Positions 40,631-50,998 of a stretch of DNA of 64,000 nt are shown here, piece after piece. The stretch comes from Notospermus geniculatus (taxonomy: Eukaryota > Nemertea > Pilidiophora > Heteronemertea > Lineidae), in the NCBI GenBank assembly GCA_002633025.1, contig NMRB01001002.1, forward strand, positions 1 through 64,000, given 5' to 3'. The notes beneath the pieces were generated by a model that ran no database searches, had not been told where the DNA came from, and saw nothing but the letters and a program-made list of their open reading frames with translations. Positions within the stretch are counted from its first letter, which is position 1. Each line of letters opens with the position of its first letter. A program made the translations under genes and the position numbers.

Positions 40631-41016
40631 GTAAACTCCCTACGCAGTTGTGTACCGCGCCCCCTTCGGTTTGCTCGCTCTCCACAACTGCTTTACTTCG
40701 TGGAAGTCGCCGCGTTTGGTCAACAGATGGCGTTAGGGCCTGGCGCGAGTTTTACAACCTATCAGCACGCTGCTTTCAGAACTCTTTGGCCCGTTGGCAA
40801 CCGATGTTCTTGTGCTGCCATGGCTACGAACCGCTCGACCAATGAAAAAGCTGTGTCTCAGGCCACCTTGGTTACCGGTTGCTCGGTGCTCTCATTGGTC
40901 GACTCTCTCAGCGCCACCTGTTGACCAAACGCGGCGAATTTTACGAAGTTAAGCAGTTGTGGAGAGCGAGTAAACCGAAGGGGGGGGGGGCGACTCACAA
41001 CTGCGGAGGGAGTTTA
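40631..41016. mobile_element. Inverted-repeat element, about 110-bp arms
   Basis: Left AAACTCCCTACGCAGTTGTG, CCCCCTTCGGTTTGCTCGCT and GCCGCGTTTGGTCAACAG pair with the right side ending CACAACTGCGGAGGGAGTTT. A G-run of about ten (40980-40990) matches the C-run in the left arm. Open frames across it are by-products. Confidence 0.78.
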
Positions 41017-41398
41017 TGTTGGATGAAAGAGCATTACTTTAAAATTTTCAGATTTTCAAACCTTTTCACGTGAGGCAAATTTGTGTTTGCAAGAGTCGAG
41101 GAAGTTACTCTTAATAGTTCAGAAAAAACATTCACATCACGGAAGATAGACACAAGCAGAATCATTCCCGTCGACAAATTAAAAGGGACCAAAAAATGAC
41201 ATCCTCAGTTATTGACGTCATAGTATCGTAGGTAACGTTAATGCTGAAAGAGGAGGTTGTAATGTCAAACTTGCAAGTACATGTATACAACAGAATGGAA
41301 TGAACACGAGTACAGGACTGCACAGAACAGTTATAGAAATACAAATTTATTATGTACACGAAATAGAATTCAGAACTAGAAATAGGAGCAGTCAGCCG

Positions 41399-41553
41399 GG
41401 TGTTTTGCCAAAAGATGGCAGCAAAGTTCTAGCGGACCTAATACAAAAGAAACGTCTCTTGATTGGTGCTCAATCAAGAATGAATGGGTCCGCTATACCA
41501 GTACCTATTGAATTGGGCCATAGTGACACCTATTGGTGAACTCATTAACAGCT
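41399..41553. repeat. Dispersed repeat, partner of 3225-3370
   Basis: See 3225-3370; the same landmarks appear in the same order with a short extra stretch (AAGAATGAATGGGTCCGC). Confidence 0.6.
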
Positions 41554-41872
41554 CCTGTAGACTTGTCAGTCAATTTGAAGACCGCCCTCGGGTCAACAGA
41601 AGATGCACTTTTAATAGAAAACCACAAGACATGATTTTTTTGTTTTTCTTTATTTTTATCTTTTTAAAATTTTTCTCATGCATCAAATCGTACAAAATAT
41701 ACTTAAAGCATCTAATAATCAGAATCCATCTGAAGTTGATTGCAGTGAAATCAACGTTTTCAGCTGCTGAAACCACAGACTGGATGGAGGGAGAGAGAGA
41801 GAGAGGGAAATTCAGTAAAAACAAGGAAGACCGCCCACTGAGATGGAGGGGGGGGGTCTTAAATACAGTTAA

Positions 41873-42061
41873 AGGGGCATGGTATGCGATCTCGTACAGG
41901 GAGCCACCTAGCGGCAGCAAGACGTACTGCAAAAAACATTTAAAATGTACGTAGTATATCGGGTCCATTCGCCGACAACGTAGTTTCTCCATTGTGTTGG
42001 AGAGGCGCGCACGGCGATGGTGGCGCCGGCTGTCGACAAAAAATGGCATTACCGGGCTCCT
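41873..42061. mobile_element. TTAA-target MITE (family 4), shorter copy
   Basis: It is flanked by TTAA (41869-41872) and a mutated TTAT on the right. The termini AGGGGCATGGTATGCGATCT and CATTACCGGGCTCCT pair. Internal GAGCCACCTAGCGGCAG and GGCGCCGGCTGTCGAC mark it as a relative of 8965-9261. Confidence 0.75.
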
Positions 42062-42243
42062 TTATGCAGTGGATGGTGTAAGCCTACGTCTAACTAAACA
42101 GAAGAATACAGCATGGACCTAGGAGAAACAAAATACATATAGGCCTAGCCTATGTCCTCGTGTTATGTTCTTTCTCCTAATTTATTCAATTTTACAATAG
42201 GCGTACTTTCTCACCTGCAATTTCGCAACATAAAAAAACATAC

Positions 42244-42262
42244 CTTTTTCCCCTTCGCCTTC
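42244..42262 (-). CDS. Lysine-rich micro-exon (19 nt)
   Basis: Acceptor TTTTGCAG, then a last codon base and KAKGKK, then donor GTATGT. Its end phase fits the 38404-38472 exon. At 19 nt it is too short to be sure by sequence alone; the support is the shared KAKGK theme, phase and strand. Confidence 0.45.
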
Positions 42263-42442
42263 CTGCAAAAATACGAAAGGAAATCTTCAGGTCAATCATC
42301 GACAAGGGCAATTGATATGGTGACATTCTGAAGAGTATACATGTAGGCCAAGGGCATGTACTAGGCCCGTATTCTAAAAGCCTCCGTAACTCTAGGGTCT
42401 ACTTTAAGCGTTTGGAATTCTGCCCTGTACATGTAAACAATA

Positions 42443-43474
42443 CAGTCGACCCGCAAAGGTATGAACAGCGCCACGACGTGTCAGCCGCGGTATTTGGCGG
42501 TACTAACTGCTAAATCACTGAACGAAAGCGAGGCAGTGACGTAGGCGTAGCAGACGCTATAAAACAATCACTAATTACGCACGATTAGTCAGACGTTTGA
42601 AGGTGGCGTGATGTTTACATGTTGATGGATGTTTCTCTACGAAAGTTGCCGAAAATTTCATCGAAATCGGTTCAGTTTTGGCCGAGTTATCGATCGAAAG
42701 GTAACCTTGTGTTTTCGAAAACAGGCGTGCTTCAAAGTGCGTACACTTTCTTGGAATAGTATTTTGAAACTTCTGCTTAGGTCATTCGGGTTGTTATAAC
42801 ATAGAAGAATCCACATGCGAAGCGTGGTTTTATGCACGCATGTCTGAGGGGTTGAAAATCACCCCGAAACACAACCACATTTTCAAGAAATCTCCTTCCC
42901 TTTATCCATTGTCTAACCTGGTTCCATGGGCTCCGACGGTGGCGCTGACTGCTAGAATCGTCAATCAGCGCCACGTCGACGTCCAAGGAACCAGGTTATG
43001 GCTGCGAGAATCGTTACCTACTGCTGTTCAAACTGCGTACAAAAACTTGGAATACCATGCCGAAGTATGAAATTAACACAGATTGGAGATTGATAGTTTC
43101 TTCGTCTATTCAGTTTTGCTGGTTTTATGCAGGCAAATATTTATGGAGTTATGGCGATGTTTTTGACAACGCTCTACTCCAAATGACCTCCAATTCTGTG
43201 CGTAGGACGAAATTTCTTAAACGATTTCTCTTCACTCGTTTGCTTTATGGCAAAATAAATTACACTAATGGAAAGCTCAATGTCTTAGCTAAACACTGAT
43301 ATATGGTTTATGTGGTTGAATTTGAACGGTCTTCTCGATAAACGCAATTTTGTGCGAGGTGTCCGATTTCCCGAATGAGGTACTCGAGAAGCCTCGTCGA
43401 GGGCCCCGATCGCCTATTATTTTCCCGCGCGCAAAATAAATCTGCCGTAGAAAAGGACCTTTGCGGGTCGACTG
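42443..43474. mobile_element. 1.03-kb element with CAGTCGACCCGCAAAGG termini
   Basis: The 17-bp inverted ends are exact. Its first 90 bp are identical to 35417-35509. It holds a nested hairpin at 42914-42998 (TAACCTGGTTCC against GGAACCAGGTTA). A short open frame (42840-43070) spans the hairpin and has no known domain. It is probably non-autonomous; the superfamily is not assigned. Confidence 0.75.
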
Positions 43475-43789
43475 GATTAGATGTCATTGTAAGCTGAACC
43501 AGACATGCAAGATGACCTGCTGGAGTAAAAGGGGTGTCCCATAAAATCCTATAGCCTTTGTGACATTAACTTCAGAGAAACAGTTGTGGTGTATATTTCT
43601 TAACAAATTTTTTTCTTTTGGGGTCATTTTTAACCAAATGTCTTAGAAAGTGGTATTCTTTCACACACAACGGAAGAACTAAATGAAATGGTCCATGGAC
43701 CATGTGCTCACCGGGTTGGACATAACAGTCTAATGACAGAGGGATGAGCAATCTGGGTAAAGTCGTTCCCGAGTAGGTGCACTTTGGGT

Positions 43790-44330
43790 CACGTCGTTCC
43801 TGAGTTACAGCACTTTGACGATTTTCGGTTTACGCCACCTGGCGGCCATATTGGATGTCCGATTGGGCCAGAACTTCACATGCACATAAAGGTCATCTGC
43901 AGAGGGCCACATAGCACATTGGAGCGCTTTGGGTCAAGTCGACCCTGAGTTACAGCACTTTGATGATTTTCGGGTTACGCCACCTGGCGGCCATATTGGA
44001 TGTCCGATCAGGCCGAAACTTAACATGCACATAAAGGTCATCTGCAGGGGGCCACATAGCAAATTGGAGCACTTTGGGTTAAGTCGTTCCTGAGTTACAG
44101 CACTGATGATTTTTGGGTTATGCCACCTGGTGGCCATCTTGGAAGTCAAATCAGTCCGAAATTCGACATGCATGGAAAGGTCATCTAGAGGGATGTAAAT
44201 ATCAAATTTGAGTACTCCACGTCAAGTCGTCCTGAGTAATAGCAGTTACTTGATTTTCAGGTTACGCCACCTGGCGGCCACATTGGATGTCCAATCGGGC
44301 CGAAACTTGGTATTTTTAAAGGTACCCCTC
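43790..44330 (+). repeat. 145-bp tandem repeat, four units
   Basis: Units begin CTGAGTTACAGCACTTTGAT and include GGTTACGCCACCTGGCGGCC, ATNTTGGATGTCCGAT and AAGGTCATCTGCAG. Unit starts are about 43800, 43948, 44090 and 44231. A diverged fifth unit is at 44520-44600. Confidence 0.82.
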
Positions 44331-44745
44331 CAATGCATGTTTATGCAAGATATGAAGTCGCTTGGTGAAATAATGGCAAACTGTGGCAGGTTCGTCACTT
44401 TTGTCGAACTTTGACCTCTGTGACCTTGAAAAGTAGGTCAAATCAAAAACCCGTTATATATGTTATGTATCCTTATTAGATACACCTATGATAAAAATTT
44501 GGAGAAGATCTAGTCATTAGTTCAGGAGTTATTGCACTTTTTGTGTTTTCGGTTTCCGCCACCTGGTGGCCAAGCTAAGAGTCGAATCGGACCGAAACTT
44601 GGTGTCATGGGTCATCTGACCTAGGGGTGTATATGTACCAAGTTTCAGATCAATAGCTCTGGCGGTTACGAAACGTGCCCTGCTAACGGAACACGACGAC
44701 GACGGACGCACAACCATTGTATAAGCTCACCACGGTGAGCTAAAA
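44331..44745 (+). repeat. Dispersed repeat tail
   Basis: It ends ACGACGACGGACGCACAACC then ATTGTATAAGCTCACC and GGTGAGCTAA. The same tail occurs at 35905, 37990 and 40560. It is a common non-coding dispersed family within this window. Confidence 0.6.
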
Positions 44746-44829
44746 AAAGAAATAAATATTTGAAATTAAAGTAGTTCAAATCAAAAACCCGTTAGATATC
44801 TCGTGTATCCTTATGAATAATAGACTTAC

Positions 44830-45011
44830 ACAGTGGAGACGCATCGTCGCTGCGTTCCCTGCAAAGCAGGTATTCAACAGTCCAGATAAGGAAACATATG
44901 GCAATCAGGGGAGGCGGAAGGATAGGTTTTTGGGTGTATTCACGCACCAACGAATACCGATTGAAACGCCACCATTGCTTGGAATCGCGCTGGAACTTCT
45001 CGTATGTCGAG
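44830..45011 (-). CDS. TRPM exon: TRP helix
   Basis: Acceptor CGTTTCAG and donor GTAAGT bound 182 nt. Motifs are KQWWRFNRYSLVREY and KPILPPPLIA. It ends in phase 1, so it cannot join directly to 42244-42262 if that exon starts as I read it; at least one more exon is needed between them. Confidence 0.88.
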
Positions 45012-47439
45012 CTGAAACGAAAAATGCACCACATAAAAATTCTCTTTAAAATTACCATTTGACGGTTCAAATCATCACAATTAAGGCGGGGGCTACCTAT
45101 AATGCCGACTTTACTGATGTTCTTTGAAAACAAGCGTCCTAACATATTCATCACGAAAAGTAACTAATTGATGTCAACAAAATGTTTTAACTACAACCTT
45201 TATGCTCCCGTTCTGTGAAAGAATTGTTCATTTTGACCAATTACGATGGAGTTAATTAAGTTATAACAAGTTGTCAAAATTTGAGTTTGCAAACAATTTT
45301 GCAGACTTGGGATGCGACACATCAGTTTCCCACATAGTCTGTAACATACAGGCCTGATGCCTGCAGGGCCTAACGATCCGTTTTTTACGAAAGTATTTTC
45401 CATTTAATTGATATAAACTATTTAATGCCAAAAAAAGACTCGATTTACAGTTTTTTGAAATATTTCATATTCCCGACGAACTATCCAAAAAAGGCGATGG
45501 TGTTGCACTAGAATGCACATATGGCAATAACATCCAAAAGAAAATTTTCAAATATTGTCCAAAAAAAGAGAAAACTTGTTTGGGAAATTTGAAAATTTCC
45601 ATACAGCTCGCCAGTTACTTCTTTGTTATGTAGATTTGCACTATTCGCGCCCTTTGAGTAAACTCTGTTCGTCCATTTGTGACCAAAGCACCAGTGACAG
45701 AGCTGAACAATACCCGCAGTGGACACAAAAGATTTAGGATCGGCACGTACACCGAAGATTGGTTTTCGAAAACATGGTGATCGGATTTAATCTGAATGTG
45801 AATGACTGGTCGTTTGATTAGCGCACAAAGGAAAGTTCCGTGGATTGCCACTAGGGAATGAGCTNNNNNNNNNNNNNNNNNNNNNNNNNNNNNNNNNNNN
45901 NCCCCCCCCCCCCCGACTTAAGTGATCGAGACTACATGGTTATGTAGGAATATTGAAGAAAACAACGGTTAACTTTTATTATCTCTGATTTTTTTATGTC
46001 AGGATCTGATTGATGCCTAATGCGAGGGTCCGTGGGCTCGGTTCTGGTAGGAAGCGGTGTCTTTCACCTTAAGGCAATTCCATGGTCACGGACGTGACAT
46101 GTTTTCACTTATTCAGTGCTGTCTCCGCAAATTTTGAAACCACAGAAAGATGTAATACCCTGCATCATGTCAGGCTTGTGTCCTTCTATGCCCCTGGTAT
46201 GAATTAAGTTCGTTGTGTTTCATTATTAGTGCACTATTTGCTAATTAGTAAGTTGCGTCACGTCCGTGACATCGCGCGCGTCGAAGTCTTTGTTATTTTC
46301 CGCCGCACTGCACGCAAACAAAGGCTTTCAAAGCATAAATCGCGCGCGTTGCCCTGTCGCACGCGAATTCACGTGCCCTACCTCTACCATTAGTCAGAGA
46401 TATTTCAAATTATGACAATATGACCTTGACCTTGACCTTGACCTCTGATCATCAAGGTCACTGCATAATCGAAATGGGCGTCCTCAATAACCTAAGTATG
46501 GGTGATATCACGCCTCTACCTTTACCACAGGCAGAGATGTTCCAAATTATCAAAGTATGACCTTGACCTTGACCTCTGACCATCAGGGTCATTGCATAAT
46601 CGAAATGGGCATCCTCAATAACTTAAGTATGGGTGATATCACGCCTCTACCTTGACCACAGGCAGAGATATTTCGAATTATCAAGTTTGATATATCAAAA
46701 TCTCATGATATTTCTAACACTCGGACACTTGAGGCTGAGGATTTTTATGGTCCAGTCCTTGGATAAGTGGTCATGAACTAAGCCTTGTTTCATGTTGCTT
46801 AGTTGACAGTATGGCAAGTTATCTGAAAATATCAAATTCGTGATATTGATATCACCATGACCCCGACATCTCACATCAAAAGTAATCAGTCCATTCAATT
46901 CCTAGGGTATGAAAACCTAAGGGTATTACTTATTTCCATTGCTGTAGGTGTTGAAGGAGCCGAGTTATGCCGTCAGATGAAAGCGTTACGGACAAAATAT
47001 CAAGACTTAAGTCCGATATGTTGATTACATCATGACGGAGGCATCTGAGATTGAAAATTATTGGCTCATTGGATTGCCCAGGTTGACAAACCTCGGGGTA
47101 GAATGTGTTACCAGAGCTGTAGCTGTTGAAGGAGATCAGATATGAAGGCGTGACTGACGGACACACACACACACACATACACGCACACACACACACAGAC
47201 ATCATGACCAAAAACAATATGGTTCCCGATCTTACTGATCGGGAGCCATACTGACGTTTAGCTTTAGAATACGTACGTAAACATCGCAATAAGGAGATTT
47301 AGAAGGAGAACGTGAGTAAACATGATGTAGATGACAAGGAGTAAATTGGCGAACGCGTTTTCTTCTGGACATTGTTCAACCTGAGTGTCACCTGTCCAAA
47401 GACTTCGGTTCCTAGAGCAACAGGAGTCGACATTCGCAC
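44830..47439 (-). CDS. TRPM-type cation channel, S6 and TRP-helix exons (partial gene)
   Basis: Two minus-strand exons (47277-47439 then 44830-45011) join in phase (AC/C) to encode the last membrane helix and the following cytoplasmic helix of a TRP channel of the melastatin group. The first gives FANLLLVIYIMFTHVLLLNL and LIAMFT; the second STYEKFQRDSKQWWRFNRYS, LVREYTQKPILPPPLIAI and a hydrophobic FLIWTVEYLL. The order 'NLLIAMF..T...Q..S...W.F.RY.L..EY..RP.LPPP' is diagnostic of TRPM channels, which pass cations at the plasma membrane. Upstream exons (S1-S5, TRPM homology region) are not in the window; downstream the lysine-rich exons may or may not belong. Confidence 0.85.
45012..46379. other. 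TRPM intron with small gap; no exon seen
   Basis: It has an N run at 45865-45901 with a C-run on its right edge. At 46083-46275 CATGGTCACGGACGTGACAT and GTCACGTCCGTGACATCG form weak inverted ends of a possible MITE. Confidence 0.4.
46380..47199 (+). repeat. Satellite plus fixed 3' block, copy 2, ending in (CA)n
   Basis: It has the same structure as 33693-34495: two to three 130-bp units with TGACCTTGACCTTGACC and ACCACAGGCAGAGATATTT, then a block ending GTTACCAGAGCTGTAGC, then AGGCGTGACTGACGGACACA and a CA run (47161-47199). It lies in the intron just downstream of the S6 exon. Confidence 0.82.
47277..47439 (-). CDS. TRPM exon: pore turret and S6
   Basis: Acceptor GATTCCAG and donor GTACGT bound 163 nt. 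ANVDSCCSRNRSLW and VEQCPEENAF form the Cys-containing post-pore loop, followed by S6 (LLLVIYIMFTHVLLLNLLIA). The donor lies right after AMF plus two bases. Confidence 0.88.
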
Positions 47440-47846
47440 CTGGAATCACAAAAATTTATCATATTTGGATATTGAACATTCACAGTTTTCGTGATACGAT
47501 ATCAGAAATCATGATGCTAAACGTTGTTGTCTGTGGCGTTTTGTAGCGTTCGGCTTGGTCGATTTTAGCAACGTTCTCGATTTCTTATCAGTTGGTTTGA
47601 ATAGATATAGATACTTTTTATCGGCGTTGGCTACAAGTACATGTATACATATTATAATTCTTGTTTGAGAAAACGACAAGTTTCAGGTTACTCAATAAAC
47701 ACGTCCCACATTTCAAACTTCAATATCTCCTAGGTGTCGTATCCTATGCGAAAAAATAAAAAAAACAAAAAAATAAAATAAAAAAACGCTTGCGACTAAG
47801 CGATATCAAAATCCCACGTGAGTTCGGAATAATGTCCGGCACATAG

Positions 47847-48346
47847 GCCCCTTTTACACTACGTGTTTTCAACCGTGCTCGACCCGGGTCGAGCACGGCG
47901 CGGCAAAAAAGGTGATAGTGTAAATGGGTTGGCACGGCACAACTGGGCTCGGCACGGTGCTACTTTCATCCGGGCCGAACCCCCCAACAGGAGGTGGGTT
48001 CGACCCGGACGGCCCGGGTCGAGCACGGTTCCGCTGGAAAACTGCACAGTGTAAACACGCTACTGGGCTCGGCCCACTTGAATGACTCGCCTTTAGTGAA
48101 GTGCGCATGCTCATTTATCGGCCTTGAACTCAATACGTCATTGCCGCGAATGATCATGGGCGCAGCCATATTGAAAATGACGGAGATTTCCTACCTCCAC
48201 AGAAAGGAGAGCCGGCGATTCAGATATTGGCGCGGTTATCATGGTGCAGTGTAAATGGGGTAAAATGCTCTTTCTGAGGCGGGCCTGGCCCGGGTCGAGC
48301 ACGGCACGGTTCATCCGGGCCAAAATTCTGCGTAGTGTAAAAGTGG
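47847..48346. mobile_element. MULE-type terminal-repeat element, non-autonomous copy
   Basis: The ends are GCCCCTTTTACACTACG and (inverted) GCCACTTTTACACTACG. It is rich in CGTGCTCGACCCGGG and GGCTCGGC motifs. Its inner 300 bp are a mirror image of 48367-48712, making a palindrome of about 650 bp with a 20-bp centre. Confidence 0.75.
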
Positions 48347-48795
48347 CTAAAGATAAAGTCTATATAGCCCTTTTTACACTAAGCAGAATTTCGGCCTGGA
48401 TGAACCGTGCCGTGCTCGGCCCAGGTCAGGCCCGCCTCAGAATGACCGTTTACACTGCACCATGAGAACCGCGCCAATATCTGAATCACCCGCTCTCCTT
48501 TCTGTGGATGTAGGAAATCTCCGTCCGTCATTTTCAATATGGCTGCGCCCATGAACATTCGCGGCAATGACGTATTGAGTTCAAGGCCGATAAATAAGCA
48601 TGCGCACTTCACTATAGGTGAGTCATTCAAGTAGGCCGAGCCCAGTAGCGTGTTTACACTGTGCAGTTTTTCAGCAGAGCCGTGGTCGACCCGGGTGCGA
48701 AATTTTTATTCCCACCACATTCTTCCAGAATAAATTAGCGATTAACCAATCGTGGCCAACTGTCATGAATATTAATTACTTGACTTCATAGCAGC

Positions 48796-48867
48796 ATGGA
48801 GGAGTCTGTTTACGAGGATTGCTGTCATTGCCAACCGAAAGAATCTGTGAATAAAGTTACTTTAGAG
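48796..48867 (+). CDS. Candidate first exon of the MULE gene
   Basis: An ATG opens MEESVYEDCCHCQPKESVNK then VTLE, ending at a good donor (GTAGGT). It is the first ATG inside the left arm and is rich in Cys. Its end phase (0) does not fit the next exon as read (which needs two leading bases), so either an exon between them is missing or this is not the start. Confidence 0.35.
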
Positions 48868-48915
48868 GTAGGTTTTGTGATGAAATAGAGATCAACTGAT
48901 CGATGACCAAGTTAA

Positions 48916-49267
48916 AGGAGCTCGACGTCCAAGTTGTAAACAAACTGGTTTGTTTACAAACAGTGGCTAGCAAACTAGTTTTATTCCTTCGCGAAGGTGG
49001 CAGCACCAGTAGCGCCCCGTGATCGTTAGACTGGTGCCCGGTCCAATGCAACTCACTCAACCACTCACTGGTTCTCTATCCACGCTGTGCTGCCACCTAT
49101 TATCGGTGATATGTACTGAAGTGAAAATGTAGTCTCGCGCAGCCAACCGTTTCGTTCCGCAGGTAGTGCAACACAAACGTTCGATCCTCAGATTCGGCTG
49201 GGTGACCGAGCAGCTGGGTGCCCGAGACTAGTGAATATCGTGTTTACAACTTGGACGTCGAGCTCCT
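48916..49267. mobile_element. TTAA-target MITE (family 1), longer copy
   Basis: TTAA at 48912-48915 and 49268-49271 flanks AGGAGCTCGACGTCCAAGTT and its near inverse, followed by GTAAACA. The core is shared with 3539-3786 (GTTAGACTGGTGCCCGGTCC), plus an extra 100 bp. Confidence 0.82.
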
Positions 49268-50002
49268 TTAAGATACCACGCAAACACAATAAGTGACGGT
49301 AGCCTGACGATAACATCACGTATTTGGCAAAATTTAATCGCTTTTTTTTCCGTACAGCGATAGGCGTGACGTAGAGCAAAATGCACTGTGTTCATGGTCG
49401 TCCATACTGCATGTATCATTGTGTGTATGAACATGCACACGTATCGTATGTGCGAAAAGTATTACGCGCCAATATCTCGCCCTGTCTTGCATTCGTAGAT
49501 CATCGGCAATGTCCGTGCACGTGCATTCGGAATGTTGTAGTCCTCGGGCAAGATACTTGGTGGACACCACCATTTCCTTACACTTTTTGATAGTGCTGTA
49601 GACTAGGCCTACAATGTAGGACAAGGAAGTCATCATGGCTTTGTTGGTGACTCGGTCTACTTAACTAAGGTGACACGTATATTTTATGCTGTTTTTATGG
49701 CTCTGCTTGTGTTTATTTCAGAATATTCTACCCAAAAGAATACAAGCACTATGTCTGCAGTTTTCAGGGAGCAGAAGGGTCAGCATTTAAGGCCAGGTTT
49801 CGTTTGGCACTCTCAACGGAAGAAGAGGCCAATACGTGGCTAAAGAAATTCCAGGAGTCTTCTTTCTGCACATAGGACAGTCCGCACTTTCCCAAAGATC
49901 GGTGACAAGCACGGGAAAGTTGAGTACAAGGTATGAATTACTGCCGGTACCGGTACTTGAAACTTGAATTATAGCTTCAAGATTGTTAAATTAATTGAAG
50001 TA

Positions 50003-50998
50003 CAGGGTGACCCAAAAAAAGCTGCCCCCGTAAAAATGTTAATAAATCCTACAAAGATCCGTAAAATTTCTTCAAATTTGGTACACTTGAAGTTCAGTCT
50101 GTGGATGATCTTCCCACAAAGTTTTAGCCATCTGAGTCAGTTTGTATAGAAATTCTATGTTCTTTCCAAAATGTGCTCCAAATGGCGTCCTCGGCGTTGC
50201 AGGCACACTTGCATACGTAGCGCAAAATTGTCATTGACTCGCACACATTCCTCCTTGGGGATTTGCCTGATTTTTGTTCACCAGTTGTTTGAGGATTGTT
50301 CTCATACACATTATCCTTGAGATACCCCGACAGATAAAAATCTGGGGGATTTCGAAACATGGCGTCATTGGCCCATATTGGTTCGAAGATAAAAATGAGC
50401 GAGCTCAAACGGTGAACACAGAGCGCTATGTGGCAGTAGGCCTACTGAAGACGTTTTGGACGTCATTGGGACGATGCAGAGGTATAGATCGAGATGAACA
50501 GTGTTCCAGCAAGATGGGGCCACCCCTCACACATCAGATGTGTCCTTAGCCTGGCTGAGAGAGTGATTTGAAGACCGACTCATCAGCAGGAGATGCGACG
50601 TTGAGTGGGCAGCGCATTATTCAGCGGACTTGAATCAACCAGATTTTATCTGTGGGGTATCCCAAGGATAATGTGTATGAGAACAATCCTCAAACAATTG
50701 GTGAACTGAAGGCAGCAATCACAACAAAAATCAGGCAAATCCCCAAGGAGGAATGTGTGCGAGTCAATGACAATTTTGCGCTGCGTATGCAAGTGTGCCT
50801 GCAACGCCGAGGACGCCATTTGGAGCACATTTTGGAACGAACATAGAATTTCTATACAAACTGACTCAGATGGCTAAAACTTTGTGGGAAGATCATCCAC
50901 AGTCTGAAGTGCAACTGTACCAAATTTGAACAAATTTCACGGATCTTTGTAGGATTTATTAACATTTTTACGGGGGCAGCTTTTTTTGGGTCACCCTG
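50003..50998 (+). mobile_element. Tc1/mariner-type element with fold-back structure, copy C
   Basis: The termini CAGGGTGACCCAAAAAAAGC are flanked by TA (50001-50002 and 50999-51000). The left arm 50003-50353 is an inverted copy of 50646-50998. It belongs to a second family (termini differ after the first 18 bp). It is nested in an intron of the MULE gene. Confidence 0.88.
50354..50846 (+). pseudogene. Transposase (DDE_3 type) C-terminal fragment, copy C
   Basis: It reads VIGPYWFEDKNERAQTVNTE, YPKDNVYENNPQTIGEL, KEECVRVNDNFALRMQVC and HLEHILERT then stop. There are several stops and frameshifts between 50540 and 50650. The N-terminal half is absent, replaced by the inverted arm. Confidence 0.82.

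Larger units (their letters stand above)
35417..43474. mobile_element. 8.06-kb segment with inverted 17-bp ends and GATTA duplication
   Basis: The left end is CAGTCGACCCGCAAAGG and the right end CCTTTGCGGGTCGACTG. GATTA stands directly outside both (35412-35416 and 43475-43479). The flanks together rebuild the uninterrupted sequence AATCTGATTAGATGTCATTG found at 39179-39198. Another left end is at 42443, so the 35417 end is a 93-bp stub and 42443-43474 is one full-length 1.03-kb element. The simplest reading is a composite unit of two related elements that moved the DNA between them; rearrangement after a single insertion is the alternative. Confidence 0.6.

Noticed and set aside
41484-42049. 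Frames of 156 and 159 residues on opposite strands
   Set aside because: They span a dispersed repeat, a G-run and a TTAA MITE; no domain or splice logic supports them.
47744-48630. Several 60-86 residue frames in the 47.7-48.6 kb region
   Set aside because: They are open by chance in the CGTGCTCGACCCGGG-rich MULE ends and appear on both strands because the region is a palindrome.
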